The notes below the pieces were generated by a model that had not been told where the DNA came from, did not search any database, and saw only the letters and a program-made list of their open reading frames with translations. DNA of 64,000 bases. Origin: Owenia fusiformis (lineage: Eukaryota > Annelida > Polychaeta > Sabellida > Oweniidae). The DNA lies in NCBI GenBank assembly GCA_903813345.2, contig CAIIXF020000001.1:42251366-42315365 (forward strand), written 5' to 3'. Numbering within the stretch: the stretch's first letter is position 1; every line of letters starts with the position of its first letter. This document shows positions 24,301 through 34,789 of this stretch, piece after piece. A program made the position numbers and the translations under genes.

Positions 24301-24741
24301 GACTATAGACCTTATCAAATGAATTCTACCACCCATTAATGTATACTTGGACATCAATCTTACTATTGTAGCATGCATACAAGTGAAGATATCATCTTTG
24401 TTACATCTTTGGCAGCCATTTTGAAAAAGGCATAATTTTTTGATGTAGGAAATTCCTAATTTTCAAGACTCAAACCCATATTATATTGATTCTTCACCCA
24501 CAAAATGTATATTTAGGCACCAATCGTATCATTATAGTATGCATAGAAGAAAATATATTGTCTCCGTTGTATTTTTGGCGGCCATTTTGAAAAATTTGAA
24601 TATTTCCAATATAAAGCGCCATCTGGCGTGTGTCTTTGGATAAATTTGATTCTATGGTCCTAAGGTACTCTCATGTCAAAGGAAACGTTTGCATCATAGA
24701 TTGAAGTCCAGACCCCCTAAAATGCAGTTAACCCATCTACT
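21396..24741. mobile_element. Nested 3.3-kb inverted-repeat element
   Basis: Left end AGTAGATGGGTTAACTACAT and the complement at the right end share inverted homology for about 200 bp, including ATTTATCCAAAGACACA and AGATGGCGCTTTATATTGGA. From the left arm inward a ~300-370-bp unit with TTTTTCAAAATGGCCGCCA is repeated about three times in decaying form (21420, 21790, 22040). No protein recognised. Confidence 0.8.
22371..22454. repeat. 21-bp minisatellite, 4 copies
   Basis: Four copies of AACAAAGATTGTATCTTTGCT with one or two changes each. The unit is itself partly palindromic (CAAAGAT / ATCTTTG). Confidence 0.85.
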
Positions 24742-24745
24742 ACTC

Positions 24746-26940
24746 TTCAAACCCAATGAACAACGCAAGGCTAACGCCCATCATACCAGGTGCACTTCTC
24801 ACACCAGGGATCTCACTATGTATGAATAGGTACCAAACCTATCGCATATACTAATAATGTACACAAATACATTAAACTATTGACTCTACTAAGAATTAAC
24901 GAATATACCTACACTATAATACCCCAAACCACTAACTTGTATCTAAACTCCACGATACACCAAAACCCAACACAACCTGCTACTCAATATACAACCTACC
25001 ACAACCAACCATTACAACCAAGCACAACCCATAAGATCACCAACAACGCAACACAACCAATGTCTGAAGAATTAGAACGCAGCTGAACTCACAATTACCA
25101 AGAACACAACCGACTGTCAAATTAGCACAACACAATTTGGCACAACCACACAACCAAACCAAACTATCAAAACACAATCAGGAACAACCAAACTAAAACC
25201 CCAACACAGAGAGATCACACAACACAACCGAACACAACCAAATAAACTCACCCGACTAGGCACAACCGACCACCTATATTAACATAATCGGGCACAACCC
25301 GCCACCACCCCTCATTTAACGATCAGGCACAACCAACCACACAACACAATCGGACTCAACCAGATACCTCACCTGACTGGGCACAACCTGCCCCCCGACC
25401 AGCATAACAAAATCACAACATAACACAACGCATTTTAAAATTAACATAACACAATTTGGCACAACCAAATAATAAAACAACAAAACCAAAACACAACCCA
25501 TTATTGACGAAGAACAACACAATTTTACACAAAACAATCAAAACACAATCAGGCACAACCAAACTGGAATACCAAAACACCCAACCAACACTCTCTGAAA
25601 ACAACACCACTTGTATCTAAACTCCACGATACACCAAAACCCAATTCGGCATAACCTGCTACTCAATATACAACTTATCACAACCAAACATTACAACCAA
25701 GCACAACCCATAAGATCACCAACAACGCAACACAACCAATGTCTGAAGAATTAGAACGCAGCTGAACTCACAATTACCAAGAACACAACCCATTGTCAAA
25801 TTAACACAACACAATTTGGCACAACCACACAACCAAACCAAACTATCAAAACACAATCAGGAACAACCAAACTAAAACCCCAACACAGAGAGATCACACA
25901 ACTCAACCGAACACAACCAAATAAACTCACCCGACTAGGCACAACCGACCACCTATATTAACATAATCGGGCACAACCCGCCACCACCCCTCATTTAACG
26001 ATCAGGCACAACCAACCACATAACACAATCGGACTCAACCAGATACCTAACCTGACTGGGCACAACCTGCCCCCCGACCAGCATAACAAAATCACAACAT
26101 AACACAACGCATTTTAAAATTAACATAACACAATAAGGCACAACTCGAAACCAGGCTAAATAAACAACAAGACACAACCCAACTACAAGCCAACAACACA
26201 ATACGACACAACCCAATACTACAACCTTAGTTTAACCTCCGAAAACACAACCAATTGTCAAATATACGCAACACAATTTGGCACAACCAAATAATAAAAC
26301 AACAAAACCAAAACACAACCCATTATTGACGAAGAACAACACAATTTTACACAAAACAATCAAAACACAATCAGGCACAACCAAACTGGAACACGAAAAC
26401 ACCCAACCAACACTCTCTGAAAACAACACCAATCACGCAACACAATCTGACACAACCACATACTTCATCCTACTGGGCACAACCCGTTACCGACCAGCAC
26501 AACACAATTACAACATAACACAACCACTTTGAAATTAACATAACTTAATGAGACACAGCCCGATACCAAACTTACACAACACAACCAGGCTCAACCAGAC
26601 AAACAACCACCAAAACACAATCGACTATCAAACTAACACAATGGAACACAACCAAACAACAAACCAACACAATACAACATAGCCAACGAGACCGAATTCA
26701 AATCAACCCATTGTTGAATCATTACAACACAACCTGACACCAACCACAGTAACAGAGTCAGTCACAACCCAATACTAAATCAATTAAATTACACTATTAA
26801 ATACAATCAGGCACAATCTACAAACACAACCAAACTATGATACCAATTTACTTAGCACCCAACTAATTGTCTCCAACTGGAGACAATCCCAAAACAAAAC
26901 CTAACCCAGCAAAACAACATTCTCTAGAAACCAATAACAA
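24746..26940. repeat. 2.2-kb A/C-rich, nearly G-free tract with tandem duplication
   Basis: The plus strand is dominated by ACACAACC and GGCACAACC motifs with very few G. A ~674-bp block beginning ACTTGTATCTAAACTCC (24933) is repeated from 25607. The second copy carries about 148 extra bases near 26130-26270. The skew gives long open frames on both strands, rich in Thr/Asn/Gln on plus and Val/Leu/Cys on minus. None has domain-like features. Confidence 0.85.
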
Positions 26941-27670
26941 TCCCGCGAAACGCGTAACCTGAACAGGAAAAAGTAACCCTCACTATATTTTTAACCTTTT
27001 TTCTTTGGCCGCTGATGAGAAACATATCATGGAATACCCCCATGAGTTCGAAACATCTTGGGCCCTTATTATGACCAACATATAAGGGAGAGGATCCGCA
27101 ACAGGATCGAGATGTCCGGCCGCTCTACATTAATGACAATAGGAGATGTCACCACTAATGGCATCATCCTAGGATCAACTAAATATACTCTACCTGTCAC
27201 ATAAGAACTGACGATGGTTTGGGGAAACTTAGATACTTGACCATATCTCCAAGGTCCAATCAACGAGACCTCTAACCAATTGACACAGATTGCATGACCA
27301 TGCGTGTCCATAAAAGGTAATGTCTCAAGACATGGTCTAAGCCACCACTCCCAACACTATACACCACACCAACTACTTAATATTTACACAGAACAATTAA
27401 CCACCAGTATCATGGGAAGGCATCATCTGTGGTCACGTGGTTACATAACAAGACAAAGCCCACTCAAAATCGTGCGAAAAGTGCTCAGAGTGGTGAAAAC
27501 CTGCGGGAATTTGAAATAATTTCTGGCCAGGGAGGGGGAAACTACCGAACCTCCAGCTTCCCCTGGTTTCGGAACTGCTTATTGGTAATTTGTATAGCCC
27601 ATTATAAATCTCCATTCAGTTAGAGTCATCAATGGTGAAATCTGTGTTGGAGTTAGCTTCATTATCAACC
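26941..27670 (-). other. Complex segment with unrecognised 80-codon frame
   Basis: Between the A/C tract and the right TIR lies less biased DNA. On the minus strand an ATG at 27309-27311 opens 80 codons (to 27069), beginning MDTHGHAICVNWLEV and containing a hydrophobic C-terminus. It could be an exon remnant of the element's protein. I recognise no family, so no function is proposed. Confidence 0.25.
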
Positions 27671-27910
27671 TCAGTTAGAGTCATTCTAAGTGAAGCCGTT
27701 TTCTTTCGATTTCTCTAATATCGCGGGTGCTTGAGCCTTTATTTGTGGTTGTTTACAATTATATCTTTTTTAGTTTGCATGGCGAAACTTTTGGGATCAA
27801 GATTCAGCTTGGTTTGGCTGTAATTGGAGATTTATCGAAAACGAACGAATTTTGTCCACCATCTTGAATGAAGCTAACTGCAGTTAGAGTCATCCAGTTG
27901 TGGAACAGTG

Positions 27911-28220
27911 TCAACGGAAAGTTAATTTTTAATCAATGGGTTTCCTCACATTTTTACTCTATTGGGTTTTCTCACAATTTAGCTCAATTGTTTTTCTGTC
28001 AAATTAAGTTTACAACATTTAAAGCCCCCTCTTACACAGACACAAACACCTTTAATCACTTCACAAACAACACAAAACATTTTTGACACGAAACTGCTAT
28101 ATATCAATACATTACGAATTTGGTATAGGTCCATGGCCAGGGAGGGGGTTCAAGTAACCCCCCCCCCCTTGCCAAAATTCTTTCAAAATCCTACATTTTT
28201 TTTACCAATCTGAGCACTGT
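27911..28220. repeat. AT-rich repeat family, copy 2, right half
   Basis: Resumes exactly after the duplicated TCAAC with GGAAAGTTAATTTTTAATCA, as in copy 3. It runs to the region of the 11-base C run (28158-28168). Confidence 0.8.
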
Positions 28221-30120
28221 TAAGTGATTTCGGGCCAAAATGACCTCTTGGTTTGTTTTGAAAATTGATCCCCTGGGCTAAAACTTATTCCGAGCCTGTA
28301 TTATATTGGATGTACATGTATTGCTCAGATTTCTTCTGGCAAATCGCTGATAATAAATAAGAAAGGTAGTCATTAGGTTAACTGATACAAGTGGTGTTAA
28401 GTCATGCTTAAACAAAATTAAAACGTGTATTCTCTCACATTTCACAATTCATGCGTTTTCTGTTATCCATATATCTGAGATATAAACTGGGGATATAAAC
28501 AACAGATTAGTCCATGATGTAATACATTTGTTTCTACTACAATTGGACCAATTTAATTAAGGCTGGTTTTAATTAATTTTTTGTTTTCCATTTCCAAATG
28601 TATATTCGGTATGTTTAGTTGTTTGATAATTAAAATAAAGAAGCGGGCACATTTTACATTAATTTCTAATGTTTCATCTGACATAGCGATGATTACGCTT
28701 TGAGCAAATTGGTGCATGGTAGAACAAACTGATGTAATTTCTTTAATATGAGTTTTGTTAACACTGAAAGCTAATCCGTTTCACTAGACAAACAGGTTGG
28801 AATTAACACATAATAATCAGCGATTAAAATTTTAGAATAATCATTAATAAGCAGACACAGTCTGATCCTGACCTAATTATAACTTTTAAAGGCTAGATAC
28901 AATGGCAACAGGCATGGCCTTGCGATAATCACTTTTGTCTTAACTGAATAACCGACCAACTGATTATTGTGACTGATTAAACTTCAAAGGGCTAATTACA
29001 AATGACACTGCTGGAATACAATCTCTTGTCTAAATAAAATGATCAACCTGTCTGTGATAAGAAGTATAAAGGAATTTAAAATGTATCTAATATATTATAC
29101 AATTAGACAGACTGGCTATTCTAATCCGTTATGAAAAGTCATTTGTTTTTTCCACTACAGGATGTTTCTACGGAAGTTAATTTGTTTATTTTAGTCTTTA
29201 GAGGCACTGTCCCTTGACGCTTTTATGAAATAAATGAACTTTGTGATGGACTACAATTGTGTATTTTTACAATACATTATTTTCATTTTAGGTCTCTCTT
29301 ATTACATGTAGTTGCATTGCAGAATTACAATTACATTGTAATTGAATACATAATAAATACGTAACATATAAATATATGCGCCTTTTGACGTGTGGTAACA
29401 AAATACAAAATAAATACTTATGTTTCTCCAGCTTGTTTTTATATTAATTTGGCAATAAAACATGCATAAAGAGATAACAAATTGTGCACTGTGCGCAACC
29501 CGAATCCCCTCCCCGATCGGGTCGCGTTTGCTGTGTATGTAATAATGTACAAAAGTAATGTAATAAAGACAATTATGCCCCCCCCCCCCCTATTGCAACA
29601 TTTTGTCAATTAAAAGTATTAGCTTGGAGCATCAACACACGTTTGATTGAAATAATCTAAATCAAAGTTCCAAATGAATAAATGAATAAAGAACATGAAG
29701 GTTCTGTTTGACATTCGAGAAGAAGAATTTGTCCAGTCAAAAATAGATTTCTAATATTTGATCTTGATTAGATGTATTTATTGATCCTTGTTTTTAAAAC
29801 TACAGATGGTTCACTTAATTCTGAAGTAAACAAAAAATAAATCCTATACACGACAACTTGGTTCCCATGATACTGCCTATAACCTATAATACTCATTTAT
29901 CAAAACAAATATTAATTAATCCGTCCGTCTGATTACATTTTGTTCCCTGACTCAAACTAAGCAAATCCCGATTACAGTTCTTAATTCCTCACTTGAAACG
30001 ATTTAGCCAACATGATACAATATGAAATTTGATTAATTATACAACTACTGGTATAAAGCCTATTGTTATCAAAACCCATAAATGCTCACAATATAAATAT
30101 AGTTTATTGATGGCCAATAA
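28221..30120. other. No recognisable feature
   Basis: Strongly AT-rich sequence with a 13-base C run at 29578-29590 and several GATTATT/AATAATC inverted motifs near 28830. No coding support. Confidence 0.5.
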
Positions 30121-30127
30121 CAGATAT

Positions 30128-30390
30128 CAGGGGCGTAGTCAGCTTTCAGTCAGGGAGGAGTGCGATTGCCAAAAATATTTCGGTTTTCAGTCGGGGGGGA
30201 GGATGCGATTGTGACATAAACAAGCCAAAAATGATTTTTATATTGAATTTTACAAAAACTGGATGCAAGTTCCTTCAAAAGTGAGCTAGAAGCTTCAAAT
30301 AAAAAGCATTTAAAAGCTCTTTGAGTCCTCTTTATCAGGGTTTGATTTTTATTGGTTTTCGCAACCCCCTCCTCCTTGGCTACGCCTATG
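30128..30390. mobile_element. Possible hAT-type MITE
   Basis: The left end CAGGGGCGTAGTCAGC and right end, read in reverse, CATAGGCGTAGCCAAGG resemble the CAGGGGCGTAGCCAGG ends common in invertebrate hAT MITEs. G/C-rich tracts next to both ends also pair. I could not find a convincing 8-bp target duplication, so the call is tentative. Confidence 0.5.
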
Positions 30391-30419
30391 GACATTTAGA
30401 AAGTTTCAAATAAATAACT

Positions 30420-30710
30420 CAGCAACCAACCACGCAAGTAACCAACCAAGCAACCAAGCAAACGACCATCCAAGCAAGCAGGAAACTAAACAAGTAAAAA
30501 AGCAAACCATGCAACTTACAAATAAAGCAAGCAAACAACCGACAAACCAACCAAGCAAGTAGCTAATTAAACTCTAATGTAAGAAACCAAGGAAGCAGCA
30601 AAGCAACAAAGAAAGAATGATAGCAAGTAAACGGCCAATCAAGCAATCAATCGTGCTAATAAACAAGCAAACAAACAATCTACCTTCCAAGCAACTAATT
30701 AACATAATTC
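30420..30710. repeat. Degenerate CAAC/AAGC simple repeat
   Basis: Irregular CCAAGCAA / CAACCAA units cover about 280 bp. It looks like a decayed tetranucleotide microsatellite. Confidence 0.8.
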
Positions 30711-31771
30711 AATAAGATTAAAATTGAACCTTGGGCACATTTGCTCGACGGTAATAATGAGTAATATAGAACTATCATATTGATTGCATTTATTAAACAC
30801 AGAAATGAAACACATTGGAGTATAGTTAAATAATTGGGGATGGGAGGGGGTAGTGTACACACGGGATACTGAATTCTTCCTCTTAAACTTAAATTTCAGT
30901 GCTTGAATGAAGGCTTCCATTTAACAGATTTAGGGAGTTTCACTACTAGTTTCACTGAGATTGAAGTTTTTCAATTGCCTTTGTTATAACATCTTATTTC
31001 AATACACTGGATATTATGTAAAAGTATTGATGTGTATTTCTTATTCCCAACAATAGAATTTCATATCAAACATTTTAATTATAGTTTTACAGTGGTATCA
31101 CAACGTTATTGCTTCAATAAATGCAACACATTTACCAGATTTTAGATTGGACTTTCTACACGATGATGAAATATTTTCTTGGTGATATTCTTTAATTACT
31201 ACTAATTAGTATAAACTATTGATCCAATTGCAGAAATCTGCTGCATGATAATTGCTAATAAAAAATCTCGAATCCTGGTAATTGAAGTTAGACAGCTAAA
31301 TAAAGTCTAACATTAAATGAAATTCTAAAAATGTGTTTCTTTTATTTTTTTGTTTGGTTGATATCGAATTAAAAAATGATGTTTGAATAAAAAATTCAAT
31401 TTCGCAAAAATTCATATTCTTTAGCTAGACAAAGGCTATAGTTTGTTTATTCAACGGATAATAATTTGAAGCGCTAGACGCATAAATGGCAGACGGTTCT
31501 TAATTGCTAATGAAAACAAAGCGATAACCAGTTGGGTGAATAATCACTTGACATAATAATCAGTTGGAATTTTTGCCATTGGCTACACATTAATAAGAAT
31601 TGATTATCGTAATAACCAGTGAAAACACTGGTTATTGTTGATTAATAAGTCTCGATAATCAGCGATAACCACCAATAATAGTCTCGATAATAGGTTTTAA
31701 CCAGATAATAATCATTTATTCACTGATTATTTGTGATTAAAATTGTTTATATTTGGTCACTTCGCCCAGTG
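30711..31771. other. AT-rich; short perfect hairpin at 31611-31636
   Basis: AATAACCAGTG and CACTGGTTATT form a perfect 11-bp stem with a 4-base loop. Related GATAATC/GATTATT motifs recur from 31500 to 31740. No genes seen. Confidence 0.55.
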
Positions 31772-32250
31772 TTTGTTAGAGGCGATGGATTAATTTCCTA
31801 CAGCCAACAGTTCTAAGTTCCATAAAAAATAATTTAAAAACCAAGTTTTTCATATTTATTTGATTGTATAATGTCCCTTATGTTATGATCAACATTGTGT
31901 TAAAATTTGGATAAAATTGATTGACTCAACGGAAAGTTAATTTTTAATCAATGGGTTTCCTCACATTTTTACTCCATTGTTTCTCTGCCATATAAAGTTA
32001 ACAACAAACAAAACATTTAAGGGCCACTCTTACACAGGCACAAACAACCACCCGTATTCACTCTGCCAACCACAAAAATAGTCTTGACACAGAACTGCTC
32101 AAAATTTAGCTTAAAACATTAGGCATTTTATACAGGCCCGTACCTAACGAGTAACGATCCCCTCCCCTTGGCCAACAATTCTTTCAAAATCATGAAGATT
32201 TTCACCATTCACATACATGTACATGTATTAATGACAGAGCAATATAAGTA
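31772..32250. repeat. AT-rich repeat family, copy 3
   Basis: Most complete copy after copy 1. It shows the uninterrupted sequence GACTCAACGGAAAGTTAA, the empty target site for the 7.6-kb element in copy 2. Confidence 0.8.
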
Positions 32251-32560
32251 ATACTTTAATCTCTAAGTTTCTTCAATTTCTATGAAATGAGTTTTGTTCA
32301 CTGATAACTAATCCGATTGTTAGAGTTAATCCGTTTGTTAGAGTGAATGGATTAATATCTAGAGCCGATTGTTTTATTTTCCACAAAAATAATAATTTGC
32401 AAATTAAGTTTTTCATATTTGTTTAATTGTATAAAATCCCTCTTTCTATGATTAACATTGTGTTAAAATTTGGATTGAATCGATTAACCCATTGGAAAGT
32501 TAATTATTTGATTTTCAATTTTTCACATTTTTACTCCATTGTTAACATTAACTTAAAACA
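32251..32560. repeat. AT-rich repeat family, copy 4 (partial)
   Basis: In tandem with copy 3, recognised by TATGATTAACATTGTGTTAA. It decays into poly-T near 32570. Confidence 0.75.
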
Positions 32561-33270
32561 AGTTAATTTTTTTTTTCTAAACATTTATTTGTAAATATTT
32601 TTCAAATACAAATAGAACAGTCAAAATAAAATATGTGTGACATGTGTAAGTAATAGAGATGAGAAGGCCAGTAGAACGGTTAATCCTATTAACTGCCATG
32701 CTGTGCATTCTTTGTTTTGTTTGGTTAAGTAATTAACCAGATGGATTGTACATCAAGTTGGACGAGAATAATCGAGTATAATATTTTTTAGAACCCAAAT
32801 AATACAATATAATTTGATATATTCTGCTTAGATTGGAAAATACTAGAAAATAATATTTTTTAGAATAAAAAAATCTAAATAGACTGCAATCATCAGTTTG
32901 GATTGATAAATATGACCAAATAATATTTTAGAAAGACAGAATGAATATAAATTGGCGCAAATAATTCTAAAAAAGAATATTATACCGGGAATAAAACATT
33001 CTGCTACATTTTCTTATTGAGATAATCGGATTTGGTAAATGTTTATATGTACAAATAATATATTTGGATCTCACGTATTTCTAATTATATTATATTAATC
33101 TCTATATAATGTAGTATATTATGCTGATTATATTTTTTTTCCTTCATAATATAATATAATAACTACAATACTGAATGGAAATACTGTATTATTACGCATC
33201 TTTTTACACAAATATCCGAAAATAAAACATCTTTTTATATATTATTTTATCGATTTCACCAAGTGTGCCC
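32561..33270. other. AT-rich, no recognisable feature
   Basis: Repeated AATAATATTTTTTAGAA-like stretches. No coding support. Confidence 0.5.
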
Positions 33271-33700
33271 GCTACGACATAAACGCCGCTCGCATATTTG
33301 TTCATAATTTGTAACGTTCGCAAAATTACTGTGAACGACAATGGAGAAAAACGCAGCCAATCTGTTTGATGGTTTAAAAAAGGGAAGGAGCATCCACTTA
33401 ATCAATCAAAAATAAATGTGGGAATATTTGAGAGAACAGGAAAATCCGCCCACGGCCAAGAAAACAAAACTGGACATGAATATTCTAAAATATTTCCACG
33501 ATTGAACAATGTGAACCAGATGACCAAGAATGGTATGGGATAAACATATTATCCTATAGTCGGTTCAGGATATTGGGATTATCCCTTGGCCAATATAATA
33601 TATTTTCCCTCGGGACCTGCGGCCCTCGGGCAAATATATTATATTGGCCTCGGGATAATCCCAATATCCTGAACCTCATATAGGATAATCTCTATTTATC

Positions 33701-33946
33701 CTATATGAGATTCAGGATATTGGGATTATCCCGAGGCAAATATAATATATCTGCCCAGTTTTGTTTTCTTGGCCCGTGGGCGGATTTTCCTGTTCTCTCA
33801 AATATTCCCACATTTATTTTCTCGAATTTTTGATTGATTAAGTGGATGCTCTTTCCCTTTTTTAAACCATCAAACAGATCCCGATTGTCTTTGTTTTCTC
33901 CATTGTCGTTTACAATCATTAGGCGAACGTTACAAATTATGAACAA
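33701..33946 (-). other. Open frame in inverted unit copy (81 codons)
   Basis: Shares DNRDLFDGLKKG, SIHLINQ and KINVGIF(E)RTGKSAHG with the plus-strand frame at 34135-34395. It ends in the palindrome. No known family. Similar frames in two copies could reflect a once-coding sequence or just recent duplication. Confidence 0.3.
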
Positions 33947-34014
33947 ATATGTGAGCGGCGTAACACGTCCAAGTATGGGATAATCTCTATTTATCCCAAA
34001 CTTGGACGTGTTAG

Positions 34015-34104
34015 AGGTACATAAAGCCGGTTTGTAAAAACTTATATTTTCATCAGCGGGCAGATATAGCTTTACGTGCCGCTCCGAGCGGGCAGATATA
34101 GTAT
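34015..34104. repeat. Dispersed repeat, partner 19112-19201
   Basis: Same orientation and nearly identical to 19112-19201. It lies between the second and third copies of the unit cluster. Confidence 0.8.
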
Positions 34105-34134
34105 ACTGCTACGTCATAATCGCCGCTCGCATAT

Positions 34135-34395
34135 TTGCTCATAATTTGTAACCTTCGCGTAATGACTGCAAACGACAATGGAGAAAACACAGACAATCGG
34201 GATCTGTTTGATGGTTTAAAAAAGGGAAGGAGCATCCACTTAATCAATCAAAATTTCGAGAAAATAAATATGGGAATATTTGTCAGAACAGGTAAATCCG
34301 CCCACGGCCAAGAAAACAAAACTGGGCATGAATATTCTAAAATATTTCCACGATTGAACAATGTGAACCAGATGACCAAGATTGGTATGGGATAA
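34135..34395 (+). other. Open frame in third unit copy (86 codons)
   Basis: Contains NDNGENTDNRDLFDGLKKGR and, later, RTGKSAHGQENKTGHEYSKI. The first unit copy (33330-33530) has lost the frame through small deletions. It is hydrophilic, with no signal peptide or membrane segment. I recognise no family. Confidence 0.3.
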
Positions 34396-34721
34396 ACATA
34401 TTATACTATAGTCGGTTCAGGATTTTGGAATTATCCCTTGGCCAATATAATATATATTTTCCCTCGGGACCTGCTGCCCTCGGGCAGATATATTACATTT
34501 GCCTCGGGATAATCCAAATATCCTGAACCTCATATAGGATAATCTCTATATGTCAAGCTCCTCCAAAATATCAATTCTATATCACGATGTTTTCAAGTAT
34601 AATATAAGATCGTATATAGTATATTATCCCATGGTTGCAACGATATAGATCGAATGTCACATGAAGATATATTTGATATGTGGATCAAGATATCATATGA
34701 TATTATATCCAAAAATTCACA

Positions 34722-34785
34722 AACCATCGAATATCACTTTTAAACTATCGAATATCACGTGTTAAAAAGTGATATTCGATGGTTT
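34722..34785. repeat. Perfect 21-bp hairpin
   Basis: AAACCATCGAATATCACTTT and its complement flank a ~20-base loop that repeats half of the arm (ACTATCGAATATCACG). T-rich tracts follow to about 34960. Confidence 0.8.
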
Positions 34786-34789
34786 CGAT

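Larger units (their letters stand above)
20280..27910. mobile_element. 7.6-kb element, 240-bp TIRs, 5-bp TSD
   Basis: Terminal inverted repeats at 20280-20519 and 27671-27910 begin CACTGTTCCACAACTGGATG and are almost identical. TCAAC is duplicated at 20275-20279 and 27911-27915, and the empty site is visible in copy 3 of the repeat it entered. Subterminal motifs of TGACTCTAACT / AGTTAGCTTCAT type recur inside both ends. CAC...GTG termini with 5-bp duplications occur in Transib/ProtoRAG-type transposons. I see no transposase, so the superfamily is uncertain. The interior is another inverted element, an A/C tract and unknown sequence. Confidence 0.85.
33271..34555. repeat. Three-copy cluster: unit + palindrome, alternating orientation
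   Basis: A ~250-bp unit occurs at about 33280-33545 (plus), 33752-33960 (inverted) and 34109-34400 (plus). Palindromic spacers containing GGATATTGGGATTATCCC and TTGGCCAATATAATAT sit between and after them. Another hairpin at about 33960-34013 has arms TAACACGTCCAAGT / ACTTGGACGTGTTA. The layout suggests a foldback element that captured or carries a short reading frame. Confidence 0.8.

Noticed and set aside
24880-26532. Thr/Asn-rich plus frames and Val/Leu/Cys-rich minus frames
   Set aside because: Both come from the A/C composition of the tract, and the minus-strand frames repeat because the block is duplicated.
30128-30390. Confirmed hAT insertion
   Set aside because: Ends resemble hAT MITEs, but no matching 8-bp flanks were found. 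Kept only as a tentative feature.
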